A DNA stretch of 64,000 bases from Methanoculleus caldifontis. GTDB lineage: Archaea > Halobacteriota > Methanomicrobia > Methanomicrobiales > Methanoculleaceae. The notes under the pieces are model-generated. The model did no database searches. It was not told the DNA's origin and was given only the letters and a program-made list of their open reading frames with translations. A program made the position numbers and the translations under genes. The stretch is taken from NCBI RefSeq assembly GCF_032842345.1, contig NZ_WBKO01000001.1, positions 1,054,001-1,118,000 of the forward strand, read 5' to 3'. Each line of letters opens with the position of its first letter. Within the stretch, counting starts at the first letter, position 1. Of this stretch, positions 34,363-42,669 are shown piece after piece.

Positions 34363-35231
34363 CCGGGACCGTCGTTGTCGCGCTCGACCGGTTCCTCCCC
34401 GACGCCCGCCGTATCGCCGATGCGCTCGGCGCCGCGGTCATCCCCTACGGCCCTGATGCGTTCCGTGAGGCGTTCAGCCGCTACGGCCGGATCGTCGCCC
34501 TGATGTCGGCCGGGATCGCCGTGCGGGGGATCGCCCCGCTCCTCGCCGACAAATGGCGGGACCCGGCTGTCGTGGTGGTCGGCCCGGACCTCCGCTACGC
34601 CGTCCCGGTGGTCGGGGGGCACCACGGCGCAAACGAACTCGCCCGGGACCTCGCCCGTCTCGGGATCGAACCGGTGATCACGACCGCGACCGAGACCCGC
34701 GGCCGGGAATCGGTCGAGGGGATCGCCGCCCGGACCGGGTGCGATATCGTGAACCGCGACTCCACCCGTGCGGTGAACGCCGCGGTCCTCGATGCCGACG
34801 TGCCCCTCTACGCGATCACCGGTCCCGGGATCGTCGTCGCGGGCCCGGGGGTCTCGCTCCTCGTCCGGAAGGGCGAGTACGTCGTCGGGGTCGGGTGCCG
34901 GAAGGGCGTCGCGGCCGGCGACGTGGTCGGCGCCGTCCGGCAGGCGCTGGAGCAAGCCGGGATCGCCCCCGGCGAGGTCCTCGTCTACGCGACGACGAGA
35001 AAGAAGCGCGGGGAGGCCGGCCTCCTTGCTGCCGTTACGGATCTCGGCGGCAACCTTGTCTTCTTTGACGACGAAACATTGAACGCAGAGGCGGCCCCCA
35101 CCCCCTCGCGAGCCTCCCTGATCGGGCTCGCCGGGGTCGCCGAACCCGCGGCCCTCGCGGCCTCGAAGCGGAGAGAGCTGGTGCTCGCGAAAGAGACCTA
35201 TGGGAGTGTTACCGTTGCAATCGCACGATAG
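34359..35231 (+). CDS. cbiG: Cobalt-precorrin-5A hydrolase
   Basis: CbiG opens the delta-lactone of cobalt-precorrin-5A, releasing acetaldehyde. The 290-residue product has an N-terminal domain with IVALMSAGIAVRGIAPLL and YAVPVVGGHHGANELARDLA (the conserved HHGAN), a middle region, and a C-terminal domain with VVGVGCRKGVAAGDVV followed by VLVYATTRKKRGEAGLLAA. It starts with ATGA overlapping cbiF. Confidence 0.93.
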   Translation: MTGTVVVALDRFLPDARRIADALGAAVIPYGPDAFREAFSRYGRIVALMSAGIAVRGIAPLLADKWRDPAVVVVGPDLRYAVPVVGGHHGANELARDLARLGIEPVITTATETRGRESVEGIAARTGCDIVNRDSTRAVNAAVLDADVPLYAITGPGIVVAGPGVSLLVRKGEYVVGVGCRKGVAAGDVVGAVRQALEQAGIAPGEVLVYATTRKKRGEAGLLAAVTDLGGNLVFFDDETLNAEAAPTPSRASLIGLAGVAEPAALAASKRRELVLAKETYGSVTVAIAR

Positions 35232-35994
35232 TAGAGGAAGACTGTATATCGTCGGGACCGGCCCCGGCAACCTGCTGCAGATGACGCCTAAGGCGCTCAA
35301 AGCCCTCGGCGAGGCCGATTGCGTCATCGGCAACGGGTTCTATCTCGACCTGGTCGAGCCCCTGCTCGCCGGAAAAGAGGTTATCCGGAGCAGCATGGGC
35401 CGTGAGGTCGACCGGGCGGCAAAGGCGCTCGCCCTCGCGGAGGATCGTGTCGTCGCGATGGTGAGCGGCGGGGATGCCGGGGTCTACGGGATGGCGAGCA
35501 TCGTGCTCGAGGTGGCGGAGCGATCCGGCACGAACGTCCCTATCCAGGTAATCCCCGGCATCACGGCGGCGGTCTCGGCGGCGGCGCTCCTCGGCTCGCC
35601 GCTCTCGGGCGACTACGTCACGATGAGCCTCTCGGACCTCCTGACCCCCTGGGAGGAGATCGAGCGGAGGCTCGACCTCGCGTTCCGGATGCGGGTCCCG
35701 GTCGTCCTCTACAACCCCAGGTCAAGGGGGAGGCCGCACAATCTGGATACGGCGATCGGGATCGCCCGCCGCCATCTCCCCGACACGACGCCGGTCGGCG
35801 TGGTCAGGAACGCCTACCGGGAGGGGGAGGACCGGCTGGTAACGACGCTTGGGGAGTTTGAAGACCACTTTGCCTTCGTAGACATGCACTCGATCGTCTT
35901 TGTCGGCGGAGAAGAGACCAGGATCTTGAGGAGTGAGACTGATGGGAGAGGAATCATCACGCCCCGGGGATACCACCGGAAATACGTATACTGA
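35200..35994 (+). CDS. cbiH: Cobalt-precorrin-3 C17-methyltransferase
   Basis: CbiH/CobJ methylates C17 with ring contraction. The product of about 264 residues shows RLYIVGTGPGNLLQMTPKAL, the SAM loop MVSGGDAGVYGMASIVLE, IPGITAAVSAAALLG and VVLYNPRSRGRPHNL, a strong CbiH signature. It overlaps cbiG by 32 nt if the ATG at 35200 is used; a later start close to the conserved core cannot be excluded. Confidence 0.93.
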   Translation: MGVLPLQSHDSRGRLYIVGTGPGNLLQMTPKALKALGEADCVIGNGFYLDLVEPLLAGKEVIRSSMGREVDRAAKALALAEDRVVAMVSGGDAGVYGMASIVLEVAERSGTNVPIQVIPGITAAVSAAALLGSPLSGDYVTMSLSDLLTPWEEIERRLDLAFRMRVPVVLYNPRSRGRPHNLDTAIGIARRHLPDTTPVGVVRNAYREGEDRLVTTLGEFEDHFAFVDMHSIVFVGGEETRILRSETDGRGIITPRGYHRKYVY

Positions 35995-36622
35995 TCTTGC
36001 GGCGGTCACCCCGGAGGCCTACGCGATCGCGAGCACGAGCCGGAACCTGGCCCGCGAGCAGGTGGGGAACGCCACCGCCGAAGACCGGATCCGGCAGCGG
36101 TGCTCGATCGCGGTCGGCGATTTTTCGATGGCCGACCTGATGCGGTTTGCAGGCAGCCCGGTCGATGCGGGGCTCGCCGCGCTCGAGCGGCAGGCGCCGA
36201 TCATCACCGATATCCGGATGGTGCAGACGGGCATCCTGAAACGCGGCCATGCAAGCGAGGTCGTCTGCGCCCTCGACTACGGGGAGGATATCGCCCTGGC
36301 CCGCGGGATCACCCGGACGTCGGCCGGGTTCTTCGCCCTGCGCGACCAAATAGAGGGCGCCATCGTGGTGATCGGGAACGCCCCGTCGGCGCTCCTCGTC
36401 GTCTGCGATATGATCCGCGAGGGGGTCCGGCCGGCCCTGGTCGTCGGGACCCCGGTCGGGTTCGTGAACGCTGCGGAGTCGAAGGACGCCCTCCGCGCCA
36501 TCGACATCCCCTCGGTCTCGAACGTCGGGACCCGGGGTGGGACGCCGATCGCGGTGGCGGCGATCAACGAGATCATCACGATCCGTGCCGAGCGTGCCGG
36601 TCATGCGGGACCCGGTTACTGA
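35942..36622 (+). CDS. cbiC: Cobalt-precorrin-8 methylmutase
   Basis: CbiC moves the C11 methyl group to C12, giving cobyrinate. The 226-residue product has RCSIAVGDFSMADLMRF, ITDIRMVQTGILKRG and an adjacent histidine in RGHASEVVCALDYG as the likely catalytic residue. TRTSAGFFALRDQIEG and VVGTPVGFVNAAESK are also conserved. The ATG at 35942 has GAGGAGTGA upstream within the end of cbiH. Confidence 0.92.
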   Translation: MGEESSRPGDTTGNTYTDLAAVTPEAYAIASTSRNLAREQVGNATAEDRIRQRCSIAVGDFSMADLMRFAGSPVDAGLAALERQAPIITDIRMVQTGILKRGHASEVVCALDYGEDIALARGITRTSAGFFALRDQIEGAIVVIGNAPSALLVVCDMIREGVRPALVVGTPVGFVNAAESKDALRAIDIPSVSNVGTRGGTPIAVAAINEIITIRAERAGHAGPGY

Positions 36623-37616
36623 TTTCGAGTATCCCGCGGCGTGGACGGCGGCCTGCCGTTCGCCGGCCCTTCTCGAGGACGTCCGGCGCGGGCTCGCGGT
36701 CCTGACGGCGTCCGGGTCCGTCCTCCGCCGGGGGTTCACGACCGGGACGACGGCGGCCGCAGCCTGCAAGGCGGCGGTCCTCTCGCTCACTTTCGATACC
36801 GTCAGCGAGGTGAAGGTCACCCTCCCCTGCGGCATCACCGTCACAGTCCCGGTGGACGGCTACCGGGGCCGGGCGTCGTGCTGGAAGGATGCCGGCGACT
36901 ACCCCTCGGACGTGACCGCGGGGCTTGAGTTCGTCGCGATGGCGGTTCCCTCCCTATCGGGAGGAGTCCAGTTCGTCCCCGGCGAGGGGATCGGGAGTTT
37001 CGCCCGCGACACCCCCCGCCACCGCCAGGGGACGGCGGCGATCGGCGAGCAGGCGCTCGAGTGCATCCTGCGCTCGATCGACGAGGCGGTGGAGGAGGCC
37101 GAACTCTGCGGGACGACGGTCATCCTGACGGTCCCGCGGGGGCCGGAGGTGGCGCAGAAGACCCTGAACCCGAGAGTAGGGATCCATGGCGGGATCTCCG
37201 TCCTCGGCACGACCGGGTTCGTGGAACCCTGGGACGACCACATGACGGAAGGGGTGCTCGAGCGGGTCGGCCGGGCGGCCGGAAGGGCCGTCCTGACGAC
37301 CGGCCGGCTCGGGCTGCGCTACTCGCGGCTCCTCTTCCCCGAACGGGAGGCGATCCTGGTCGGGAACAACCTGGCAGAAGCGCTCCGGGTTGCCGGCGAG
37401 GATACGGTGATCTGCGGCCTCCCCGGCCTGGTCCTGAAGTTCATCAACCCCGACGTCCTCGACGGGACCGGGTGCGCGACGGTGGAGGAACTCTCGGCGA
37501 CGGTGCTCTGGAAGGGGATCGCCTGCCGGGAACTTGCTGCGTTCCGGGCTCTCCACCCGGGCGTCCGGGTCGTGATCGTCGATCGCGGCGGCCGGATCAT
37601 CGCGGAGTCGCCGTGA
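36603..37616 (+). CDS. cbiD: Cobalt-precorrin-5B C1-methyltransferase
   Basis: CbiD methylates C1 in the anaerobic route and is found only there. The 337-residue product carries the diagnostic RRGFTTGTTAAAACKAA near residue 45, LPCGITVTVPVDG, VPRGPEVAQKTLNPRVGIHG and GISVLGTTGFVEPWD. The ATG at 36603 lies 20 nt inside the end of cbiC. Its presence shows that the pathway is the early-cobalt type, as expected for a methanogen. Confidence 0.94.
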   Translation: MRDPVTDFEYPAAWTAACRSPALLEDVRRGLAVLTASGSVLRRGFTTGTTAAAACKAAVLSLTFDTVSEVKVTLPCGITVTVPVDGYRGRASCWKDAGDYPSDVTAGLEFVAMAVPSLSGGVQFVPGEGIGSFARDTPRHRQGTAAIGEQALECILRSIDEAVEEAELCGTTVILTVPRGPEVAQKTLNPRVGIHGGISVLGTTGFVEPWDDHMTEGVLERVGRAAGRAVLTTGRLGLRYSRLLFPEREAILVGNNLAEALRVAGEDTVICGLPGLVLKFINPDVLDGTGCATVEELSATVLWKGIACRELAAFRALHPGVRVVIVDRGGRIIAESP

Positions 37617-38197
37617 AGATCGTCGGCGTCGGTTGCGGACCGGGGATGCTGACAGAGGAGGCGATCGCTGCCGTCCGGGAGGCAACCCTCGTCTACGGCT
37701 CGGCCCGTGCGATCGCGCTCGTCCGCGACGTCATCCCCCCCGGGTGCGAGGTCCGCGAGATCGCGGATTACCGCGGCCTCCGGTCTCTCCCGGCCCACGC
37801 GGTCGTCCTCTCGACGGGGGATCCGATGCTTGCGGGTCTCGGCTACCTTCCCGGCGAGGTCGTTCCCGGCATCTCCTCCCTCCAGGTCGCCTTCGCCCGT
37901 TTAAAGATCCCGCTGACGCGGGCGGCGGTTGTCTCGGCCCACGGGAAGGACCACGCCCCGGCGGTCGCCGCGGCCCGGGAGGAGGTCCTCCGGGGCCGGG
38001 TGGTCTTCCTCATCGCCGATCCGGCCTTCGATGTCGGGGAACTCGCGGCCGCCCTCCCCCCGGAGGCCCGGCTTGCCGTCTGCGAGAACCTCGGCTACCC
38101 GGAGGAGCGGATCGCCGTCGGGACGGCGGCGATGCCCCCGGCGCCCCGAAACGACCTCTTCGTCGTGGTGGCGGGAGCGTTCCAGGATCAGGCGTAA
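37613..38197 (+). CDS. cbiE: Cobalt-precorrin-6B C5-methyltransferase
   Basis: CbiE adds the C5 methyl group; in many organisms it is fused to CbiT, but here the two are the first and last genes of the operon. The 194-residue product has VKIVGVGCGPGMLTEEAI, VVLSTGDPMLAGLG and VVPGISSLQVAFARL. The GTG at 37613 overlaps the cbiD stop codon by 4 nt (GTGA). The stop codon is 3 bp from the convergent transposase-like fragment. Confidence 0.92.
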   Translation: MKIVGVGCGPGMLTEEAIAAVREATLVYGSARAIALVRDVIPPGCEVREIADYRGLRSLPAHAVVLSTGDPMLAGLGYLPGEVVPGISSLQVAFARLKIPLTRAAVVSAHGKDHAPAVAAAREEVLRGRVVFLIADPAFDVGELAAALPPEARLAVCENLGYPEERIAVGTAAMPPAPRNDLFVVVAGAFQDQA

Positions 38198-38200
38198 CTG

Positions 38201-38524
38201 TTACCGAACGACGGTCCGGATCGCCCCCGCGGCAGGCCTGACCGGTTTCCCCTTCCGGAACTCGTAGCCCGACCGGATAAGGTCGAGGAATATCGCCTGG
38301 TAGGTCCCCCGCTCGCAGAGCTCGAGATGGTAGCGGTGCACCGTCGACTTCGTCCCGTACTCCGCCGGCACGTCGCTCCAGGCGCACCCGGTAGAGAGGA
38401 CATACAAGACCCCGTTGAAGAGGTGGCGGGGGTCCCGCCGCGGCCGGCCGATGTGCGGTTTCTGGGGCGGGAGGTGCCTCTGGAGGATCGCCCAGAGGGC
38501 ATCGTCGATCTCCCGGAATGGCAT
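38201..38524 (-). pseudogene. IS5-type transposase N-terminal fragment (DUF4096), probable insertion-sequence remnant
   Basis: The frame encodes only the N-terminal domain of IS5-like transposases: FREIDDALWAILQRHLPPQK, RRDPRHLFNGVLYVLSTGCAW, DVPAEYGTKSTVHRYHL. In two-frame IS5 elements this is OrfA (about 110-120 aa), and the DDE catalytic part would be OrfB. No OrfB or other catalytic region lies downstream: cbiE ends 3 bp away. No clear terminal inverted repeats were seen. It is therefore a remnant, or a stand-alone DNA-binding protein derived from one. It sits immediately downstream of the methylase pair and on the same strand. Confidence 0.65.
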
Positions 38525-38581
38525 GGTCCCGGATATCCTTCCTGACACCTTATACTTTTGGGACCGCCCGGCGTCCGGGCG

Positions 38582-39520
38582 CTATCGCTCTCTATGGTTG
38601 TGCGGGTCGTAGTTCGTGACGATAATCTCGTGGATCGCCCCACGTTTCGCCCCGTCGCAGTTGATCATCCTCTTCGCCGGAACCCTGTCAACATGGTATC
38701 CGGAATAGAGGTTGTCGAAGAACGCGTCATCGGGATCGGCGTTCCTCGGATCGGAGTTGCTCAGCATCAGCCTCGCCCCCGCGGCATCGCACCGCGCGTA
38801 GAAAGCCGCAAGGCGGCGCTGCTCCACATCGGTAAACCCTTCCTTCGCGTACTGCGTGAACGACGACGTCCGGTTCAGGGGGCGGTAGGGGGGATCGAAG
38901 TAGACGAAGGTCTCTTTTGAGATGTAGGGCTCCGACTGCATGAAGTCGCCGAGGTGGACCGTCGTGTTCCGCATCAGTTCGGCATCGGCCCGGAGCAGGT
39001 CCTCGTGCAGGATCCTGGGGTTCCCATATCTGCCGAACGGGACGTTGAACCCGCCTCGTGAGTTGACCCGGTAAAGGCCGTTGAAGCACGTCCTGTTGAG
39101 GAAGATGAACCGGGCGGCCCGCTCCACCCAGTCCGCGCCGTACCTTCCGAAGTCGATGGTCTCTCTCTCGCAGTTGAACGCATCCCGGGTGGCGTAATAA
39201 TATTCCCTGCGCCCGGCGCCGTCCTGGGAGAGGAAATCGTCGGAGATCTCGCGCAGACAGTCGATGAGGCCGGCAACGTCGTTCTTCACGACGCTGTAGG
39301 CGAGGACCAGCTCCTCGTTGATGTCGAAGAGGTGGCACTCCCTGAACCTGAAGACGCTGTTGAAGTGAAAGTAGACCGCGCCGCCGCCCATGAACGGCTC
39401 GACGAAGACCGGCAGGCCTCCTCCGGCGAGTTCGCGGGGAGCTCTCTTTGCGAACGCATCGAGCAGCTGCGCCTTGCCGCCTGCCCACTTAAGAAACGGT
39501 CGTGCGGTGACTGGTGGCAT
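38582..39520 (-). CDS. DNA adenine methylase, D12 class (Dam/DpnM type)
   Basis: This 312-residue SAM-dependent N6-adenine methyltransferase has the D12-class motifs in order: PFLKWAGGKAQLLDAF (motif X/I), FVEPFMGGGAVYFHF, LFDINEELVLAY and the catalytic FVYFDPPYRPL (DPPY at about 209-212). FNGLYRVNSRGGFNVPFG is also typical of the GATC-methylating Dam/DpnM group, although the target cannot be proven by reading. The ATG at 39520 is preferred; a GTG at 39595 would add 25 residues and overlap the second methylase gene by 14 nt. It forms a pair with that gene, without an endonuclease. Confidence 0.9.
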   Translation of the reverse strand: MPPVTARPFLKWAGGKAQLLDAFAKRAPRELAGGGLPVFVEPFMGGGAVYFHFNSVFRFRECHLFDINEELVLAYSVVKNDVAGLIDCLREISDDFLSQDGAGRREYYYATRDAFNCERETIDFGRYGADWVERAARFIFLNRTCFNGLYRVNSRGGFNVPFGRYGNPRILHEDLLRADAELMRNTTVHLGDFMQSEPYISKETFVYFDPPYRPLNRTSSFTQYAKEGFTDVEQRRLAAFYARCDAAGARLMLSNSDPRNADPDDAFFDNLYSGYHVDRVPAKRMINCDGAKRGAIHEIIVTNYDPHNHRER

Positions 39521-39581
39521 CGGTCTCTTCCATCCGGCGTCAATACTTTGCGGTATCGGCAAAAATGTGTTTTGGAAGGCT

Positions 39582-40595
39582 TTACGAATCGCCACCGCCC
39601 TTCCCGCGGCGGGCGATGATGCCCTGCTTCACAAGCATCTTCCGGATAGACCACCGGCCCCTGCCGAGTTCGCTCTCCAGCACCTCGATGGCACGTTTCT
39701 TCGTCGTCCCGGACGCGGTGAGCAGGGCGAACCGGGAGACCAGGGCTTCAACCTCGTCGCCGGTCCAGGTCCTGCCCCGGTTCTTATGTCCCGCAATCTG
39801 CGGGGCCCTCAGTGACGGCAGCAGCCACCCCTGCCCGAGACCGCGCAACTCCGCAACCTTCAGATCAAAGACCCGGTCCGACACCTCAAACCCGGTCGCC
39901 CTGCGGTCGAGGCCGACCGCCACCCGGGCGGTCGAGAACCCGCCGAGAAACATATCGCAGACCAGGTCGCCCTCGTTGCTGCTATACTGGATCATCTTGA
40001 CGAGCAGATCGGTCGGGAGTTCGTTCTTGTTCTTCGTCTTCCCCGGTTTGTACTCGCGGTTGATGTTCCAGACGTCCTCGCGGTCCCGGTAGTTGGGCGA
40101 CCCGTTGTCCGGCCCCTTCTCCCCGATCCCGTACCTCGATTCCAGGTTGAACGTCCTCCTGTCGCCCGGCTTTTCATAAAAGAGGATATGATAGTGGGAG
40201 GAGACGTATTTCCTGCTGGTGTAGACGCCGAAGTTGTACTTCCAGATGATATGGTTGACCTCGCGGAGCCCCGTCTGCCGCAGGGCATGGAGTATGTGGT
40301 AGAGGTTCGTGTAGCCCGATACGATGTAGATCGACCCGCCGGGCCGGAGGATCCGCTCGGCCTCCCGGATCCACCTCCGGCTGAACTCACCGTACCCGGC
40401 CGCGGGGACCTCGACGTAACCCTCGACGACGAACGTCTCGTCCCGGTTGTAGTGCTGGTGCAACCGGTCGCCGTTGATGCCGTACGGGGGATCGGTGACG
40501 ATCAGGTCGACCGAGTCGTCGGGGATATACTTCCTTGCCCCGCGGATGCAGTCGCCGTTGTAGAAGATGTTGCCGTTGATTTCCTCAGACCTCAT
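39582..40595 (-). CDS. N6-adenine DNA methylase (DpnA-like) with C-terminal helix-turn-helix extension
   Basis: This 337-residue protein is a beta-class methyltransferase: the catalytic LIVTDPPYGINGD (DPPY near 35-38) comes early and the SAM motif DMFLGGFSTARVAVGLD late (about 220), as in DpnA and other DNA methylases of the N6/N4 family. After the methylase core, the last 60 or so residues (RTWTGDEVEALVSRFALLT ... RWSIRKMLVKQGII) look like a SANT/helix-turn-helix DNA-binding module. The ATG at 40595 is chosen because GGAGG lies 8 nt upstream; an ATG at 40601 is too close to it. The neighbouring D12 methylase makes this resemble the two methylases of DpnII systems, but the nuclease is missing. 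Confidence 0.85.
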   Translation of the reverse strand: MRSEEINGNIFYNGDCIRGARKYIPDDSVDLIVTDPPYGINGDRLHQHYNRDETFVVEGYVEVPAAGYGEFSRRWIREAERILRPGGSIYIVSGYTNLYHILHALRQTGLREVNHIIWKYNFGVYTSRKYVSSHYHILFYEKPGDRRTFNLESRYGIGEKGPDNGSPNYRDREDVWNINREYKPGKTKNKNELPTDLLVKMIQYSSNEGDLVCDMFLGGFSTARVAVGLDRRATGFEVSDRVFDLKVAELRGLGQGWLLPSLRAPQIAGHKNRGRTWTGDEVEALVSRFALLTASGTTKKRAIEVLESELGRGRWSIRKMLVKQGIIARRGKGGGDS

Positions 40596-40795
40596 ACGCA
40601 TCTCCTCCGGGCTGCAACGTAAATCACGTGGGTTGTACGACAATAAGAGTCTGACCCGCGTCACCCGTGCAGGAGTGCAGCACGCGCCCGGCCGCGGGCC
40701 CGGAACCCTGTGCCACTCCCTGTGAGAGAGGTAACATTAATACGGCCCGGGTGGACTCCATCTGAGAACGAAGCGGGATCGTCGTGTGATACCAG

Positions 40796-42430
40796 ATGAC
40801 GGCACGTTCCGAGGGGATGCGGGCTCCGTGTACAGCCGGAGCGGGAGAGGGCGGGAAGGAGACCCATGCAACGGGTGAGCAGCCGGTCGATGAACGTATG
40901 GCAGCCCTCCAGGCCGAGAACCGGGCGCTCCGGGCCGAGAACGCCACGCTGCAGTCCCTCAAAGACGCCCTGCAGGAGAGCGAGGAGCGTTACCGGCGGT
41001 TCTTCGAGGCCGATCTCACGGGGGACTTCGTCACCACGGTGGACGGCCGGATCCTCGCCTGCAACCCTGCGTTCGTCAGGATGTTCGGGTTTGCCTCCGT
41101 AGAAGAGGCTCTGAACACCAGCATCCGGGACCTCTACGAGGACCCCGCCGACCGGGATCTGCTCCTTGTCCACCTCAGAAGGGAGGGAAAGGTGGAGAAC
41201 CAGGGCCGGATCCGGAAACGCCGGGACGGCACGTCTATCCACGTCGTCGAGAACGTGGTCGGGCGCTTCGACGCGGACGGTGCGCTGGTTGAGATCCAGT
41301 GCTACACATACGACGACTCCGAGCGCAAGCGGGCTGAAGACGCCCTGCGCGAGAGTGAGGAGAGGTTCCGGGCGGTACTGGAGAACTCGCTCGACGCGGC
41401 TTACCGGTACAACCTCCAGAAAGACCGTTATGATTACATGAGCCCGGTCATCGAGCAGATCCTCGGTTTTACCCCGGAGGAGATGGCCTCGATGAGCATC
41501 GAGGAGATCCTGGGCCGCATTCACCCCGACGACCGCCTGTCGGTCGAAGCGGAGATCATCAACGCGGCCGCATCGGGGCGGGGACTTCTCGAGTACCGGT
41601 TCCTGACGAAGAACGGTGAGTACCGCTGGCTTGCGGATCACCTCACGGTCATCCGCGATCCGAACGGACGACCGCTCTACCGGGGCGGCATCGTCCGCGA
41701 CGTCACCACCAAGAAGTCGGCGGAGGAGGAACTCGTCCGGATTCACCGCGATCTCGAGTCCGCTCACCGGGAGGCGAACCTCTACCTGGACATCCTGACC
41801 CACGATATCGGGAACACCGAGAACGTCTCGAACCTCTACGCCGATCTTCTCATCGACTCCCTGGACGGGGAGGCGGCCTGTTATGCGGCGAGCCTGAAGA
41901 AGAGCATCGCTAAAAGCATCGAGATCCTCGGCATCGTATCGAAGATCCGGCGGATCCATAGCGGAACGCCCGACATCCGGCCGGTTGACCTCGACGCCGT
42001 CATCAGGGAGGAGATCGCCCATTTCCCGGCTCTCCCCATCCGCTACGAGGGGATTACCCGGCAGGTTCTTGCCGACGACCTTCTCTGCGAGGTCTTCACG
42101 AACCTGATCGGCAACGCCGTGAAGCACGGTGGGCCCGGAGTTGAGGTATTCATCCGTGTTGAGGCCGCAGATGGGGGATACCTCCGCGTGACGGTCGCGG
42201 ATACCGGCCGGGGTGTTCCGGACGCCCGGAAAGAGGAGATCTTCCATCGCTACGAGATGAGGCAGCGTGGCGTGGGCGAGGGCCTCGGCCTCTACCTTGT
42301 GCGGATCCTCATCGACCGCTACGGCGGCAGGATCTGGGTCGGGGACCGCGTACCGGGCCGCCCGGATGAGGGGGCGGCGTTCTCCTTTGTGCTCCGGGCG
42401 GCGGGCGGCGGCGGTACCGGGCGGGCCTGA
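40796..42430 (+). CDS. PAS-domain sensor histidine kinase (cytoplasmic)
   Basis: The 544-residue kinase has no membrane segment. A short coiled coil (about 33-60) precedes PAS 1 (about 62-175; RRFFEADLTGDFVTTVDGRI) and PAS 2 (about 188-312; EYRFLTKNGEYRWLADHLTV, with a following PAC motif). The phospho-acceptor histidine is in YLDILTHDIGN, a variant H-box common in methanogens. The ATPase domain has NLIGNAVKHGG, VADTGRGVPDARKEEIF and GEGLGLYLVRILIDRYGG. No receiver gene is adjacent. It is 239 bp upstream of the SpoIIE phosphatase gene on the same strand and may act in the same signal route. Confidence 0.88.
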   Translation: MTARSEGMRAPCTAGAGEGGKETHATGEQPVDERMAALQAENRALRAENATLQSLKDALQESEERYRRFFEADLTGDFVTTVDGRILACNPAFVRMFGFASVEEALNTSIRDLYEDPADRDLLLVHLRREGKVENQGRIRKRRDGTSIHVVENVVGRFDADGALVEIQCYTYDDSERKRAEDALRESEERFRAVLENSLDAAYRYNLQKDRYDYMSPVIEQILGFTPEEMASMSIEEILGRIHPDDRLSVEAEIINAAASGRGLLEYRFLTKNGEYRWLADHLTVIRDPNGRPLYRGGIVRDVTTKKSAEEELVRIHRDLESAHREANLYLDILTHDIGNTENVSNLYADLLIDSLDGEAACYAASLKKSIAKSIEILGIVSKIRRIHSGTPDIRPVDLDAVIREEIAHFPALPIRYEGITRQVLADDLLCEVFTNLIGNAVKHGGPGVEVFIRVEAADGGYLRVTVADTGRGVPDARKEEIFHRYEMRQRGVGEGLGLYLVRILIDRYGGRIWVGDRVPGRPDEGAAFSFVLRAAGGGGTGRA

Positions 42431-42669
42431 GGCGGGTCGGCGAAGTGGTTCTCTTCTGCCGCCATCGTCCGGGGGTCAGAGTCGTCCCGCCTGACCGGCC
42501 GTGCCGGTGAGATCATGGGGTGTGGTATAAGTCTGGGTGGGTGCCGGAATCGCTCCCTGCTCCCGTCCGACTTCTGTTTCGGAGCTGGTAGCACCCCAAC
42601 ATCGGCCTGCGGGGCAGAGAAGGCGAATTCGATCCAGTATGCCTTATCTTCTCTCTCGGAACAATCTTA
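42431..42669 (+). promoter_or_regulatory. Spacer between kinase and phosphatase genes with probable leaderless promoter
   Basis: No gene is seen. The region just before the phosphatase ATG has a TATA-like CCTTATCT about 25 nt upstream and no Shine-Dalgarno sequence, suggesting that the phosphatase gene starts its own leaderless transcript rather than being read only from the kinase promoter. Confidence 0.35.

Noticed and set aside
38201-40595. Complete restriction-modification island or intact insertion sequence
   Set aside because: No endonuclease gene and no catalytic transposase domain or terminal inverted repeats can be seen; only two methylases and a transposase fragment.
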